The notes: generated from the sequence alone by a model not told the origin. 64,000 nt of DNA from Brachynemurus nebulosus (GCA_035578155.1 JAPWDM010000005.1:35488108-35552107), one strand, 5' to 3'; counted from the stretch's first letter, positions 25,194 to 36,905 are shown. Translations and numbers: made by a program.

Positions 25194-26755
25194 CAGCTGA
25201 ACTCTTTTTTTATGCGGTCCTTTGTTGCGCGATTTTTTTATGCGGTTTGTAAAAAAATGGCCATTAAAGTGTATAATGTGAATCAAAATCACTAGACAGT
25301 AAGAAACTTAAACAATTACTATAATAACTTTCTTTGATAAAAATACTTTCTAACGGCTTTTAAGGTAGTTACCTCGACATTCAACTTTTCGACAGAATAG
25401 TTTCAAATTTTAATAGTATAAAGAAGAATACTATATCTGATTTTCCTTGTAATTTGGGAAAGATTGATCGCTTCTGAGTCAAGATAATTGGAGTTAAAGT
25501 TTGTATCTACTCCATGTATTAGATCTCAAAATTCTGACTACGTACCCTTATTTTGTATTTAACAATATAATGACTCGACAGAATTCAATAAAAAACTATG
25601 GAAATAAAGACTAATAAGTCCTGAATGTAAAGAAAAAATTGAATTATTTGTAGAAATTATAGTATTTTAATAAGAATTCAATATCGATACCTACCAGTTT
25701 CAAGCAACTGAACCGAAGCAGTCTGGTAACACTGTATATTAAATAACTGGTTTCTTGGTATTTATTTGTATACAGTACATGTATGTCACACAGAATACTT
25801 TCATGTATTGAAAATTATTAGTCCAGTAGCACTAATTTTAAGCCCCATCTCACTTATCATTAATTTTAGAATAGATATAAAAATTTTTTAAAAATAGATT
25901 CTTGTAGGGATTGTCGAGGAGAACATTTATGGAAAATGTTAACTCCCGGAAATATTTTTTTATATTGTTTAAATAATATTGAAAATTTATGAATAGTGTT
26001 ATTTGACCTTTCGCTGCTTACGTAGCGAAAACGGTGATAGATACATTAAAAAGTGTCAAGAACTTTTTTGTAGAGAATCGAATTCTCTACAAAAAAGTCC
26101 GCGAGAGCACCTGTCTATCTTGTACAGGTGAAAAAATACAGCGCTCAAAACGCATATGCATACCATTTAATATGTTTGTTGGGTAAATCACAATGATGCC
26201 AAAACATTAATCATAAAAAACTTTGATGGTGTAAGTGTGTACACACAGGCTGGTTAAAAGTATGCATATACATATTCGTATGAAAAATAGTACGCATCAA
26301 CATCTATCCACTAATACAGACAATAATGACATAAAGTAATTATGGTTTGCAATTTTTTCTACTAGCATGTCACAAGGTAACTACCTTAAGCATTTAATCA
26401 ATACATTGCATAAGAACATAAGTTATTGCATCATTTAATTTTGTTAAAGATGTATAAAAAAAACACTTTCATAATATTATAAAATTGAAATAAAATGTTT
26501 CTACGTATAAATTAATGCTCTATCTTGTTAATAGAAGCAACTGCTAAGGAAATTTCTCAGTTCTGAGCGTTTTGAGTGATGTTTTTTCGAAGAAACTTTT
26601 TTATGCGATCCCGACCAACCGCACAAAAGAAGTTTTTTGTCCAATCTGGATCCAACTACACTTTTTATAGCTATTTATGATATTTTTGAACATATTTTGT
26701 TTGTGCGATTTCTTTTATGCGGTCCCTATCCACCGCACAAAAAAGAGTTCAGCTG
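25194..26755. mobile_element. pogo/Tigger-like TA element split by a TTAA element
   Basis: TIR CAGCTGAACTCTTTTTT at 25194 is matched inverted at the right end, which closes at 26755, with TA outside each (25192-25193, 26756-26757). The words ttttttatgcggt and accgcacaaaa recur at both subterminal regions (25205-25250 and 26595-26745). The CAGYTGAACTC-type terminus and TA duplication are typical of pogo/Tigger elements. Removing the insertion at 25364-26385 leaves about 540 bp, a non-autonomous element. Confidence 0.82.
25364..26385 (+). mobile_element. TTAA-flanked MITE, copy 1
   Basis: Tip GGTAGTTACC and its inverse GGTAACTACC are flanked by TTAA at 25360-25363 and 26386-26389. The TTAA duplication is the hallmark of piggyBac (also of some Sola elements). 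The tip lacks piggyBac's usual CCC start, so the superfamily is open. The 1,022-bp body is repeated in opposite orientation at 60417-61236. It contains a 37-bp hairpin at 26062-26098 that copy 2 lacks. No transposase frame. Confidence 0.82.
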
Positions 26756-26929
26756 TACTTAAAAAAAAAATTATAAAAAATTTATGATGCATTTTCCTAA
26801 CCAAACCTAAAAAAAATTTAATTTTTTCGGCACTTGATTTTTAATTTCACAGGAAATTCAAAATAACTTATTAGCGATCCAAACATAGAGCATAATGTAA
26901 TCCTAATAATTGTAAGAGAGATATATATT
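26390..26929. other. Right half of the pogo-like element, then unassigned AT-rich DNA
   Basis: Up to 26755 this is the remaining part of the split pogo-like element. From 26758 to 26929 I see no feature. Confidence 0.6.
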
Positions 26930-27140
26930 ATCAGCAAGGTTTGCTAACCGTTCGGTCTTCGGTAAGATAACTCTCCAACGAAACATCCGATTTTAACGAA
27001 ATTTGGTGAAAACACTAAGGAGTCTGAAACCGTTCGATGCGTTCTTCAGTTAGGCAGAAAGTTTTCTGAGCATTTTGCGTCGGAAAAATGGGTTGTTTAC
27101 CAAAATTGTTCCATTTACACCATTAAAAAGAGCGGCAAAA
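26930..27140 (+). repeat. Dispersed repeat, copy A (pair with 34343-34520)
   Basis: Blocks gataactctccaacgaaac, gaaatttggtg and tctgagcatttt reappear in order and orientation at 34343-34520 as ataactctcgaacgaaac, gaaattttgtg and tctggccatttt. Non-coding; the family is unknown. Confidence 0.65.
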
Positions 27141-27713
27141 ATCGCATAAAATGGATATTTGAACAAATTATCTAAATAAACTGGTTTTCGGGGAAAATGA
27201 AAAAGGAACCATTTATTTCAATGATATTTTTGGAATATCAAATGACCCAGCGGACGTCATTCTACCTACCGTAACCCTAATAATTGCTGTAATAATTTAA
27301 CTTTTTTTTAGAATTTCGTTGAAATGCGCGATCATACTTTTAAAGCTCACTGTTTTTATCTCATATTTTATGTATACATTTACCTTAAATTAAATTCTAA
27401 GCAGTTTTGTCGAGAAAATTATTGGACTGCTAATAAATTTTTTTGAATTTCTCGCCAAACGAAGCATTCAGTAACCTATGTAAAAAATATTTTTATGTTA
27501 CCAATAATACACACAAACTTCCTACTGTAATTTTTTTTCAAAATTTTAATAACAAAAGTTTTTCCCATATGGTATAAACTTTTCGACACACACGTATAAC
27601 ATTTATATAGACCTAATATAAGTATATATGGATATATTAAGTTGGAAACGAAAACATCTCATTCTATTATATACAGGTTGATTGTTTATAATTACCATTT
27701 TTAATTGAACAAC
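27141..27713. other. Unassigned AT-rich DNA
   Basis: Nothing supported. Confidence 0.5.
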
Positions 27714-27721
27714 ATTAACAC

Positions 27722-27917
27722 CAGGGCTGGATTACCCAATAGGCCTACCTAGGCCATGGCCTAGGGGCGGCAGATTTTTAGAACAGGGCCGCAAAGTTGT
27801 AAATTGACGTTTTTATTTTGCTCTTCAGTTTTTGTACGGTTTTCTTGTTTTCGAGCAAAAGGTGGGGGCGGCATTTGTCACGGTGCTTAGGGGACATTTA
27901 GGGTTAAGCCGGCCCTG
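27722..27917. mobile_element. Very short hAT-type element
   Basis: Ends CAGGGCTGGATTA and (inverted) CAGGGCCGGCTTAA are canonical hAT tips. Flanks ATTAACAC (27714-27721) and GTTAACAG (27918-27925) match at 6 of 8 bases. Inside is an 18-bp perfect palindrome CCTAGGCCATGGCCTAGG (27748-27765). It is only 196 bp and non-coding. Confidence 0.78.
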
Positions 27918-27929
27918 GTTAACAGGATG

Positions 27930-28090
27930 ACGATCATGAAGAATTATGACGAAATGACCAACTGGTACACTATTTTGGCAGTTAATACATTTTGTATGAA
28001 ATTGTTGACGTTGTACAAACTGGTGTGTGAGTTTTCCAGGTTTCACTTGATGTTTTATGATGTCAATGACCGTCAATGTGTTAAAAAAAA
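27930..28090 (+). repeat. Dispersed repeat, copy B (pair with 19045-19185)
   Basis: Same block order as copy A. It begins almost directly after the small hAT element. A minus-strand frame (27825-28076) crosses the hAT end and this repeat and is therefore not a gene. Confidence 0.65.
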
Positions 28091-28230
28091 AATTTCATTT
28101 TAGATTTCTAGTGGTGTGAACGCTGAGGAATCTTATTTCGAAATTGAAACTACAAACATATCCTGCGAAACATATTTAGTGAAGCACCACTGCAATTTTC
28201 TCAAATGAAAGGGGTCATTATCCAACATCA

Positions 28231-28420
28231 TTATAAATGTGAAAGTAAGTTTCATTTTTTGTTTGTTTCTCTTTCTTTCACACCTCAACAGCTTAACCAA
28301 CCGACTTGAAATTTTCCACAGAGACAGCTTGGAGACAGAGATGGATATAGGCCATTTTTTACCGCGAGAAATATGTAAACAAAGTGCGAACCACGCGACG
28401 AAAAGAACGACTATATTGTG
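28231..28420 (+). repeat. Dispersed arthropod-type repeat
   Basis: Opening ttataaatgtgaaagtaag, then ttgtttgtttct, a middle accgacttgaaattttccac, and a late ggatataggcca with ccacgcgacgaaa. This order is familiar from abundant repeats in insect genomes that usually end near 'acgcggacgaag'. From memory they are retroelement or Helitron related, but I cannot confirm the class. The frame at 28239-28421 lies entirely within it. Confidence 0.5.
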
Positions 28421-30230
28421 AAGATACTTTTACCGTAAGGAAGAAGAGAATTCATGGTACAATGTAGAAACCGTAAATTAACGATCAGATATGAAAATTT
28501 AAATTTCAGTTAAAAAAACTAAGCCATTTTGACACTATCACAGGCAACTATAAAATTAAGTTTTTAATTCGGAATTGCAAAAATTATTTTTTTTCAAATG
28601 AGATTGGTGTGAATGAACGCATACCTAAAAATTTATTAAATCCCAGCTATTTTATTAGAATTAATTTCTAAAATTCATACAGTTCTTAGATCGACCACTG
28701 TATTCTAACCCCTTAAGGACTCTAGAACATTTGCCATTATGGTAGTTTGTCTATCGCACACACAGAATAACTAGAAGCAGCCTACATATACAAATCTGTC
28801 GTTCGTAAATTGCAATAAGTTGCAATTTACACCGCTACTGATTTAGTCTGTTACTGTCCGTCATGAAGTTCACGTCGTAACAAGTATCATTGTTTTTTTA
28901 ATCAACTCGTTAAATTTAAACAGAAAAAAATATGAAGTCTGTCGTACTTAATGTATGTCGAAAATTTATTTTGAATTGTTGGTTGTTAGTTACATAGTAC
29001 CGTCCATGACAGTATATGCTATATACATGCAAGCTGCGCACCATATTACACTAATACATTCGCATGTTTGTGTTGATACATGATTGTATTGGTTGTATGT
29101 ATGTATCATGATCGCTTGGAAGGGGTAGCAGTGTCCACGTCATTCGCCGGCGACAGCGGGCACAGTATGGGTACAGATAGAAAATATTTCTGGTTATTCT
29201 GTGATCGCACAGTTATTTCTCGCACGTAGGCTCCAATTCACTAAAATAACATTTCTTAATTTATAGGAGTTATTATACGTACAAATCTTTAAATTGGGTA
29301 CAAGGCTAACATGAAAATTTCAAAATGACTGGATTCATTTTTTAATATGAGTTTATACGTATATTTTCCTAAAAATAAAGTAGGTATTTTTAAATACTAA
29401 AATCAAGCTCCAACCTTAATTAGTGAGCATTAGGCGATACTTAACGAATAAAAGGGTACGAAGATTTTTTCCACGAAGTAATTTCAAAATATTTTTCAAT
29501 CAAGTATGACTGATTTATGTATGTACCTATATACACCAGAAAAATACTTTACATAAATATCGGCAGTAAACTGTCAGGGACCCAACTTACATGATGAATA
29601 TAGCTAGAGCAAAGGTTGGCAAAACCTACAACACAGGAACCTATAACATCATCAGCTATACCTACATGTTCACTGAAATGTTAAGGTAGCTATTTTAGCA
29701 AGCAAGTAGACAGATACTCAGGTCTCAGGTAGAACATGTATGAAGATGTTTTTCGTTTTTCCCTCGGCATCCGTAGGTACAGTTCATAACCGTAGAGTAT
29801 TTTATATGCATAGGTTGGTAGCTCTGTGGTGGATATATGTATGTATGTATATAGAATACAGGTGTATGCATATATATCAATGATGAAGATAAGATTATAT
29901 TTTAGAAGTTGGTAACAGAACATAAAATTTGATATAAAATTTATTAGATTGGGTGAAAATTATAACTTAACAAGTTTTAGGTTGTAATTTCAAATGTATT
30001 TATATGTGTCAAATTAGAAAATTTATTGGTAATTGAAATAATCTTTTCCTTTCTATTTGTTTTTTATTGAAAGAATGGAGATCTATAAGAAGAGTTTGGC
30101 CCTGAAAATGAATTAAATTTTACGCTGGTCATGCCTACGTAATTCATGAATATTTTTTACTAGCCGTATATCCACCCGCTGAGATTTACCATCGGCAACA
30201 TCTCAGGAAGTCAGTCGGTGTCAAATAGGC
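28421..30230. other. Unassigned DNA
   Basis: No gene supported. A small hairpin GTAAATTGCAA-taag-TTGCAATTTAC lies at 28805-28830. Short GTAT microsatellite stretches lie near 29095-29105 and 29837-29850. The minus-strand frame 29690-29923 reads through the latter and is not credible. Confidence 0.5.
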
Positions 30231-30232
30231 TA

Positions 30233-30721
30233 GCAACCTACCCTTAAAAAGTTGCCAAGAAATTGAAAAAGTGATCACGAGCGTTCTAGTGGCTGGTTTT
30301 TTTTTAATTGATGCAGAATTTAAAATAAAATCAAATAGTATTTTTTGATTAAACCACGGCTTCAATGCTAAAAATTGATAAAAATAAATAATTTGACAAG
30401 TATTCTCATAAATGTTTGATTTTAATCTACGTGTTCATTCTAAAATATCATACTTTTCAATAGTTTTTTCTTTCTCTAAAAAAATGTTATAATTTTTTTT
30501 TATATATCAATTGTGCTTAGAGAATACTACAAATATAAAATTTATACATGTATCTTACCTATTGCTTTCATTAATTTCAACTTTTCACAGTAACGCCGGC
30601 ATTTGGTAAAAAAATAGTATTGGAATTTTTTATTCCTTTTTAAATTTTGAATCGATTAAACGAAAAATCAGCCACTAAAACGCTTGTGGTCGCTTTTTGT
30701 TAAAAATTTGGGTTAAGTTGC
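30233..30721. mobile_element. TA-flanked MITE, 489 bp
   Basis: The tips GCAACCTACCC and (inverted) GCAACTTAACCC continue into ~65-bp imperfect inverted arms sharing gcgtt(c/t)tagtggctg. TA flanks each side (30231-30232, 30722-30723). Non-coding. Confidence 0.7.
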
Positions 30722-30785
30722 TACTCTAAAATATTTATAATTAAATAAGATATTATTTATTTTAATAGCCATAGTAACATCTACT

Positions 30786-30965
30786 TAATAAATCTCTACC
30801 ACTGACTGACTGACTCTGATAGACAACGCACAGCTTAAATTATTGGGTTAAGAGGAATGAAATATTACACAGGAGTTCCCTGTGTAATGTAGATGAGCAT
30901 TAAGAAAGGATTTTTGAAAATTCGTCCCCTAAGTGGGTTTAATAGGGGATGAAAATTTGTCTAGA
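30786..30965 (+). repeat. Dispersed repeat with an internal hairpin
   Basis: The sequence runs aataaatctctaccactgac to aataggggatgaaaatttgt and includes the hairpin ATTACACAGG-agtt-CCCTGTGTAAT at about 30863-30888. The text matches a repeat type I know from several insect genomes. Its class is uncertain. Confidence 0.45.
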
Positions 30966-30966
30966 A

Positions 30967-31260
30967 CAGGGCTGGGCAAACTTAATACTGGTATGATCGA
31001 CATTAATTTTTCTTATTTATGCGCGATCGACTCCGAGAAATAAGTTAAATTAAAAACAAATAAAGTATCTTTCATCTCAAATGCCCATTAGGGAAATATA
31101 GAGTTACCATAATTCCAAATTTTCATTGTAATATGGCAATGGCCGAAATTTCGGTTTCGGCCAGTTTCGGCGAAAAATTGTAGTTTCGGTTTAGCTTTGG
31201 TTTCGGCAGCAAAACAGCCGAAACTACGACTGAAACCAAAACTCCGTCCATGAAACGATC
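30967..31260. mobile_element. hAT-type end plus TTTCGG word cluster
   Basis: CAGGGCTGGGCAAAC at 30967 is a typical hAT tip. About 165 bp on, a cluster of gaaatttcgg, ggtttcgg and ccgaaac words (31143-31240) resembles subterminal repeats seen in other hAT elements here. I find no right tip or target duplication, so this may be one truncated element or two fragments. Confidence 0.45.
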
Positions 31261-31366
31261 GGCATTATGTATCGGCATTAAGTACTACAATTAACATTGT
31301 TAATACTAAAGTTTACTTTTACTAAGATTTGTTGGAAACTTCATGACAATAATTATATACACCACT

Positions 31367-31533
31367 CAGGGCCGGACCACCGAATAGTCAAATGAGACAA
31401 ATGTCTAGGGCCCGATTCTTTGAAGGACCCGGTTAAACTACCTATTTTGAATATGTGAATCAATATTTACGATTATTTTTCGGGGAAATTTTGACAAAAG
31501 TAGTAGTGTAAATCCATAGGTAAATCCGGCTCG
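31367..31533. mobile_element. Eroded hAT-like fragment
   Basis: CAGGGCCGGACCA at 31367 is hAT-like. Near 31520, taaatccggctcg could be a decayed right tip. No target duplication matches. GC-rich hAT-like debris continues to about 31630. Confidence 0.4.
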
Positions 31534-31639
31534 GGGGAGAGAGAAAGGGGGTCCGGTAAGAAAAAAGGTTTCGGACCCAAGAGTGCAAGGGCGCCCAGCT
31601 CGGGGCCAGGGGGGCCGTGGCCCCCTAGCTAATCATGGC

Positions 31640-31940
31640 TGGAAAAAAATTCCAAAAAAGGAGCTGGAAGAAAGTAAAACGACGTTGTTTTTGCGTGTGA
31701 ATGCTATTTTTGTGGAAAATACGCACTATTCGTAATTTGTGGCCCCCCTATTTGGTTATGTTTGCTGTAAAATTTCGAAAAACGGGACTCGGAGAAAAGG
31801 AAACTACGTTTTTTTTTTATTTCCGCGTCAATGTTATTTTTGGGGAAACATTTCGGAAAGACAGACCCAGAGAAAGGGAAATGAGGTTTTTCTTTGCTCG
31901 TCTGTTATTTTTGGGGAAAATACCGAAATTTGGGAATTTT
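31640..31940 (+). repeat. Imperfect tandem repeat around ttatttttggggaaa
   Basis: Three related blocks, each built as gagaaa(a/g)ggaaa...ttttt...tgttatttttggggaaa, have their ttattttt cores at about 31704, 31834 and 31906. The overlapping frames 31701-32057 and 31739-32071 are by-products of this array. Confidence 0.55.
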
Positions 31941-32195
31941 TATTGCTACTTACAAATCAGTTTCCGTCATCCAATATTCCTTATCCAAGTTCCAGCCCGT
32001 CCCCTCTACAAATTATCATATGGGCGCCCATGCAACAGAGGGTTAATCTGGCTGTGATCGGAGTTACTTAAATAAATAAAAAATAGCAAGTAAAAAATTT
32101 TTTTATGTATAAATTTTTCTTTATTTTTATTAAATAACTAATTATTACTCAAATATGGGCTTATTAAACACATAGAAATTAAAATAAAGTAGTAA

Positions 32196-32501
32196 GAAAT
32201 TGCCTTAAAAGAAACTTATAATAGAAAACGAAGCCATTTTAATAATTTAAAGGAAAGTGACATTGGAAAGCGGATTATCTCAATAACTAGGGAATTGGAA
32301 AAGCATGATATTATTGAACCAGTGTTAAAATATGTATCCAATGATGATGACGAAAACAGAGATGAAAAAACATCTGCTAGCGATAGCGAAGATACTGCGA
32401 GCGAAGGAGAAGCTGATGATGACGAGAATACAGTCGCCAATGATGGTGATGAAAAAATTTCGGGTGAAGGGTTATACCTAAGGCCCTATAGGAGATATTA
32501 A
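32196..32501 (+). pseudogene. Possible exon or gene fragment with an acidic tail
   Basis: A frame open from 32196 (just after TAA at 32193-32195) encodes about 101 residues. The N-terminal half is charged and helix-like (KESDIGKRIISI, ELEKHDIIEPVLKY). The C-terminal half is strongly acidic, rich in DDD, SDSED and EGEADDDEN, and ends RPYRRY at the stop. There is no ATG at the start of the frame, so it would have to be an internal or terminal exon, or a truncated copy. Codon choice and the non-random composition stand out from the surrounding AT-rich DNA. Acidic stretches like this occur near the N-terminus of some DNA transposases, but I do not recognise the protein. Confidence 0.35.
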
Positions 32502-34185
32502 AATAAGCTATCAGCATTTAATAAGTTGTTAAAAAAAATCTTTGTAACTTTTCCAATAGCTATATGTTAATTATTTTAAAATTATGTGAGTGTTGTTATT
32601 TCTTACATACCACAGTCCTTAATTCTAGTAATTCGTTAAAAAAGATCACTGAAATGATTGTTCTTACAACGAACTATGTAATGTGTATTTTCTAAGCTAT
32701 TAAAATAGGTAATGTTTTTGCTTGCTCCTGAATATAGGCAATTAAATCGCATTGCTCCATTGACGTTCTGACACAATAGAACGTATGTGCAAACTATGTA
32801 ATTCTTGCCAATAAGTATTCACCCATATTATTAATGATTTGTTAAAAAATAAAGTATCGTTGAACAATAATGATCTAAAACTGCTGTGCAGGAAAGGGTT
32901 AATTAATTGAATGCAGCTTAACTCCGGAAAAAAAAATAAATTTTCGTAATCCAAAATTAAAGTTTTCATCCGCTCTTTAAAAATTATGAGAGTTATTTAC
33001 TGTCCACCCTATATATATATACGCATTTATTCTTATGGTATAAAATTACATTTTCAATTCGTTTGCTTAGAAATATTTGTCTGTGATTGATAATTTTTAG
33101 GTGTTTTTACAAAATTAAACTGCAAAAAATAGTTTAAAAGTATTTCACTGTCTATAAAAACATAAATTTTTTTTTCTCTATCATCAATAAATTAACAAAC
33201 AAAAAATACTTATTCCATACCTACCTAGCTTGCTATAACTATTGCTTATGGTAGAAAATATTGGGGGAATATATTATAATAAGTTTCAGCGAAGTAAGAA
33301 CATACGAATTTAACATGGGAAAAAATTGTTGAGATCAGAGCATGCTTGTCTTTTATGGGTATCGTTTTATATAGGTATCGATAGTTACTAAAATTTTCTT
33401 TAATTGCAAAAAGGTAAATTTGAAAACAAAACAATAGGTGCCTAATTTTCTACTAAGCAGTACTATTTGTTAATAAATATTTCAACATCAGATTAATATT
33501 TATTTATAGTTATCTTAATAAATTTACTGCTATTGTCTTTTATTGACTTCTGAATATTATTTTGACGCGATATTATTTAAAATTTTGCTAAATTTTTTAA
33601 TAAATAAAACACATTTTTATAAATTATAATAATATACAATATATTGGAGTATGATAATATGAGAAAAAAAAACGCTTATTTAGCATTGATAAAATAATTT
33701 CGTATTTAAGATGAATTGCTATTATTACCGTCTTTTACAAAAACTAGAGGTCACTTAATACCTATAGATATATTTAACTAATTTTTTAACAATAGCAAGT
33801 AATAAATTTTTTTTGATAAAAATAGCTATAAATTTTTTAGATAAGTTATAAAATATTAAAAGGAAAATTTTCTTAAAATATATGGAACATTGTGCTATTA
33901 ATTTAAGACTAAAAAAATATTATGAGGAGAAATTAATGTTTCAAAACTGTTTTAAATTCTTGATATTACATATTCAGTTTTAAAAATATTAAGAAATATG
34001 ATTTTTTACAATATATTGATATTGTAAAATATATGTTTTTTAACGGTGTAGAAACCCGTACTTTTAACAGAGTACTGTATATATGCGAAATATTATATTA
34101 CTATATATTTTAAAAAAATTCGCTTTTATTTAATTGTTGATGATCAAATATTTTTACATTAAATGAGTAAATTCTTATGTATTAG
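32502..34185. other. Very AT-rich unassigned DNA
   Basis: No gene. The only trace is TTTTTTAACGGTGTA at about 34036-34050, which resembles the tip of the 2466-2982 MITE; no left partner was seen. Confidence 0.5.
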
Positions 34186-34304
34186 CGAATTTCGAAAACT
34201 CGAAATTCAGCTATTACAGTAGGTGTCATGACGCAATCTGAGTCCGGGACTATGGCAGAAATCTGTTTTGAGGTCCCTAGAATACGAAAATGATATTCAC
34301 TAAA

Positions 34305-34342
<38 letters not shown>
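34186..34342 (+). repeat. (TA)n-capped module, fifth copy
   Basis: The segment gaaattcagctattacag, gggactatggcagaa, gaaaatgatattcac, aaaatttata, followed by (TA)n at 34308-34342, is a diverged copy of the module that forms the inner palindrome arms at 49936-50060 and 52080-52195. It shows that the module and its (TA)n travel together outside the hAT nest. Confidence 0.7.
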
Positions 34343-34346
<4 letters not shown>

Positions 34347-34520
34347 CGCCACGATAACTCTCGAACGAAACGTCTAATGCTTATGAAATTTTGTGTGCGG
34401 ACTGGATTCTGAATTCGCTCGGCTAAGTTCGTTAGCCAGACACGTCGGATGCCCAGAAGTAGGTTTTCTGGCCATTTTTTATCATTCGATCCTATCATAA
34501 GGCAGTTCAATTTTTACATC
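34343..34520 (+). repeat. Dispersed repeat, copy B (pair with 26930-27140)
   Basis: It starts immediately after the (TA)n at 34308-34342 and carries the ataactctcgaacgaaac block. See the partner at 26930. Confidence 0.65.
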
Positions 34521-34989
34521 GTTGAAAAGGAAAAAAAAAATTATGAAGAAAATATTCTTATAATTTTCTTTCTATTTTAAGTATTTTTCGAGAAAATGTA
34601 AATTTTCACTTTTATTCTTTCTTTGTTAGTCTAATAAGTAATTTATATTTATATCTCAGTTCTTTATTAAGTATAAAAATATTTCACTTTTTTATTAAAG
34701 AATTTTGTGAGAACAAGTGAAAACTATTCACATATATTTGATATAACACACATACATGTATAGAGTTTTGTTTCTCATTTATTGCATTATAATTAGCATG
34801 GTTCTATCCCATGTTAAAAAATGTAAATTAAACAGATTTTCTAAGCTAATGTAATGAAGAATTTTTTTTTTTTTATTGAATTTTTAAGTAAACAAGAAAT
34901 TGAAGATTATGTTATGATATAATATTATTAAATATATGAAACAAAACAAAGTATGTATAATGTACATATGTATGCACGGAAAAATATTT

Positions 34990-36520
34990 TGAATCGATTT
35001 TGAAAATTTTTTCACTAATAATTAATAATGTTAAAGAATTAAACCATTTCAAATGTATTTAAGGTATTTTATGTGAGGTCAAGGTTTTCGGGACCTAAAA
35101 CGGCCAGAAATTAATTAACCAATCGATTTTAAAAATTTTTTCACAGTTAGTAAGTTAAAGTATTTGAATTAATTAATTAAATGATGTCCGCAAGAAGCGT
35201 ACGGACTGCCATAGATTATATGAGATCCTTAGAACCCTTTTCTTACTGTTAGAGTACTAGACTTGTATGAGTTTCGCCAGGATTTACTGATCCCATAATT
35301 GTAAAAAATAAACTAAACGACCAATTTTAAAAATTTCTTCACTGTTACAGAGCTAAACTATTTTAGATAGATTTAGAATACATTATGTAAGGTCCGCCAG
35401 GGTCCACAGGACCCAAAAGTGTCAAAAATAAACTAACTGACCGATTTTGAAAATTTTTTCACTGTTACAGAGCTAAACTATTTTAGATAAATATCGATTA
35501 CGTTATGTAAGGTCCGCCTCGGTCCATAGGACCCAAAAGTGTCAAAAATAAACTGCCTGATCGATTTTGAAAATTTTTTCACTGTTACAGAGCTAAACTG
35601 TTTTAGATAAATATAGATTCCGTTATGTAAGGTCTGCCAAGGTCCATAGGATCCAGAAGTGTCAAAAATAAACTAACTGACCGATTTTGAAAATTTTTTC
35701 ACTGTTACAGAGCTAAACTATTTTAGATAAATATAAATTACGTTATGTAAGGTCCACCAAGGTCCATAGAACCCAAAAGTGTCAAAAATAAACTAACTGA
35801 CCGATTTTGAAAATTTTTTCACTGTCACAGAGCTAAACTATTTTAGCTAATATAGATTACGTTATATAAGGTCTGCCAGGGTCCATGGGATCCAAAAGTG
35901 TCAAAAATAAACTAACCGACCGATTTTGAAAATTTTTTCACTGTTACAGAGCTAAACTATTTTAGATAAATATAGATTACGTTATGTAAGGTCTGCCAAG
36001 GTCCATGGATCCAAAAGTGTCAAAAATAAACTAACCGACCGATTTTGAAAATTTTTTCACTGTTGGGGAACTAACTATTTTAGATAGACATACATTACGT
36101 TATTTAGGGTCCGCCAGGGTCCATGGGACCCAAAAGTGGTAAAAATAAACTAACCGACCGATTTTGAAAATTTTTTCACTCTTACAGAGCTAAACTATTT
36201 TAGATAAATATAGATTACGTTATGTAAAGTCTGCCAGGGTCCATCGGATCCAAAAGCGTCAAAAATAAACTAGCCGACCGATTTTTAAAATTTTTTCACT
36301 GTTGGGGAGCTAAGCTATTTTAGATACATATAGATTACGTTATGTAAGGTCTGAAATGTCAGTAGGACCTAAAAGTGTCAAAAATAAAATAACTGACCGA
36401 TTTTGAAACCCTTTTACTATTACCAAGGTAAACTATTTTAGATAGGTACAGGTTGTGTTATCTGAGATCCACAACTGTCCTGCGGATGCAAATGCGGCGT
36501 AGAATGCTACACAACGGGTT

Positions 36521-36604
<84 letters not shown>

Positions 36605-36905
36605 CATAAAGTCCGCCTAGAATATACGGTCGAGCTGATTTTTTAATGAGGTCCACCGGGATCTTGCAGATCCGAAAACGCCAGTAATAAGCTATCGAAC
36701 CGATGCTAAAAAATTTCTCACTGCTAGAGAATTAAATTATTTTAGATGGATACAACTATGCTGCACAAAATTCGTTCGGGTTCTTGGGTCCCCAAAACTA
36801 CCAAAACTAATTACCCAGCTGATTTTAAAAATTCTTTTACTCTTAGAAAGCTAAACTATTTTAAATAGGTACAGGTCTTAGATGAGATCCGCCAGTGCCC
36901 AAGAT
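34990..36905 (+). repeat. ~120-bp satellite array
   Basis: At least twelve head-to-tail units of 119-120 bp. Marker blocks are gaccgattttgaaaatttt, gttacagagctaaact, gattacgttatgtaag and ggacccaaaagtgtc. The marker ending ttttttc falls at 35460, 35580, 35700, 35820, 35939, 36058, 36177 and 36297. Core units are nearly identical, while edge units (34990-35340 and 36400-36905) are clearly diverged, the pattern expected from homogenisation by unequal exchange. A 78-bp (TA)n lies inside one edge unit (36525-36602). No transposon ends border the array. Confidence 0.95.
36525..36602. repeat. (TA)n inside the satellite
   Basis: A pure TA run interrupts the right edge of the satellite and is followed by ttacataaagtccgcc, a diverged form of the unit's own gttatgtaaggtccgcc. 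This suggests expansion from within a unit. Confidence 0.97.

Noticed and set aside
24882..25252. Gene in the GC-richer patch
   Set aside because: Three competing frames on both strands, none with a recognisable motif; one runs into the pogo-like tip at 25194.
34990..36905. Minisatellite-coded repeat protein
   Set aside because: Units of 119-120 bp carry stops in all frames and the length changes by single bases between units.
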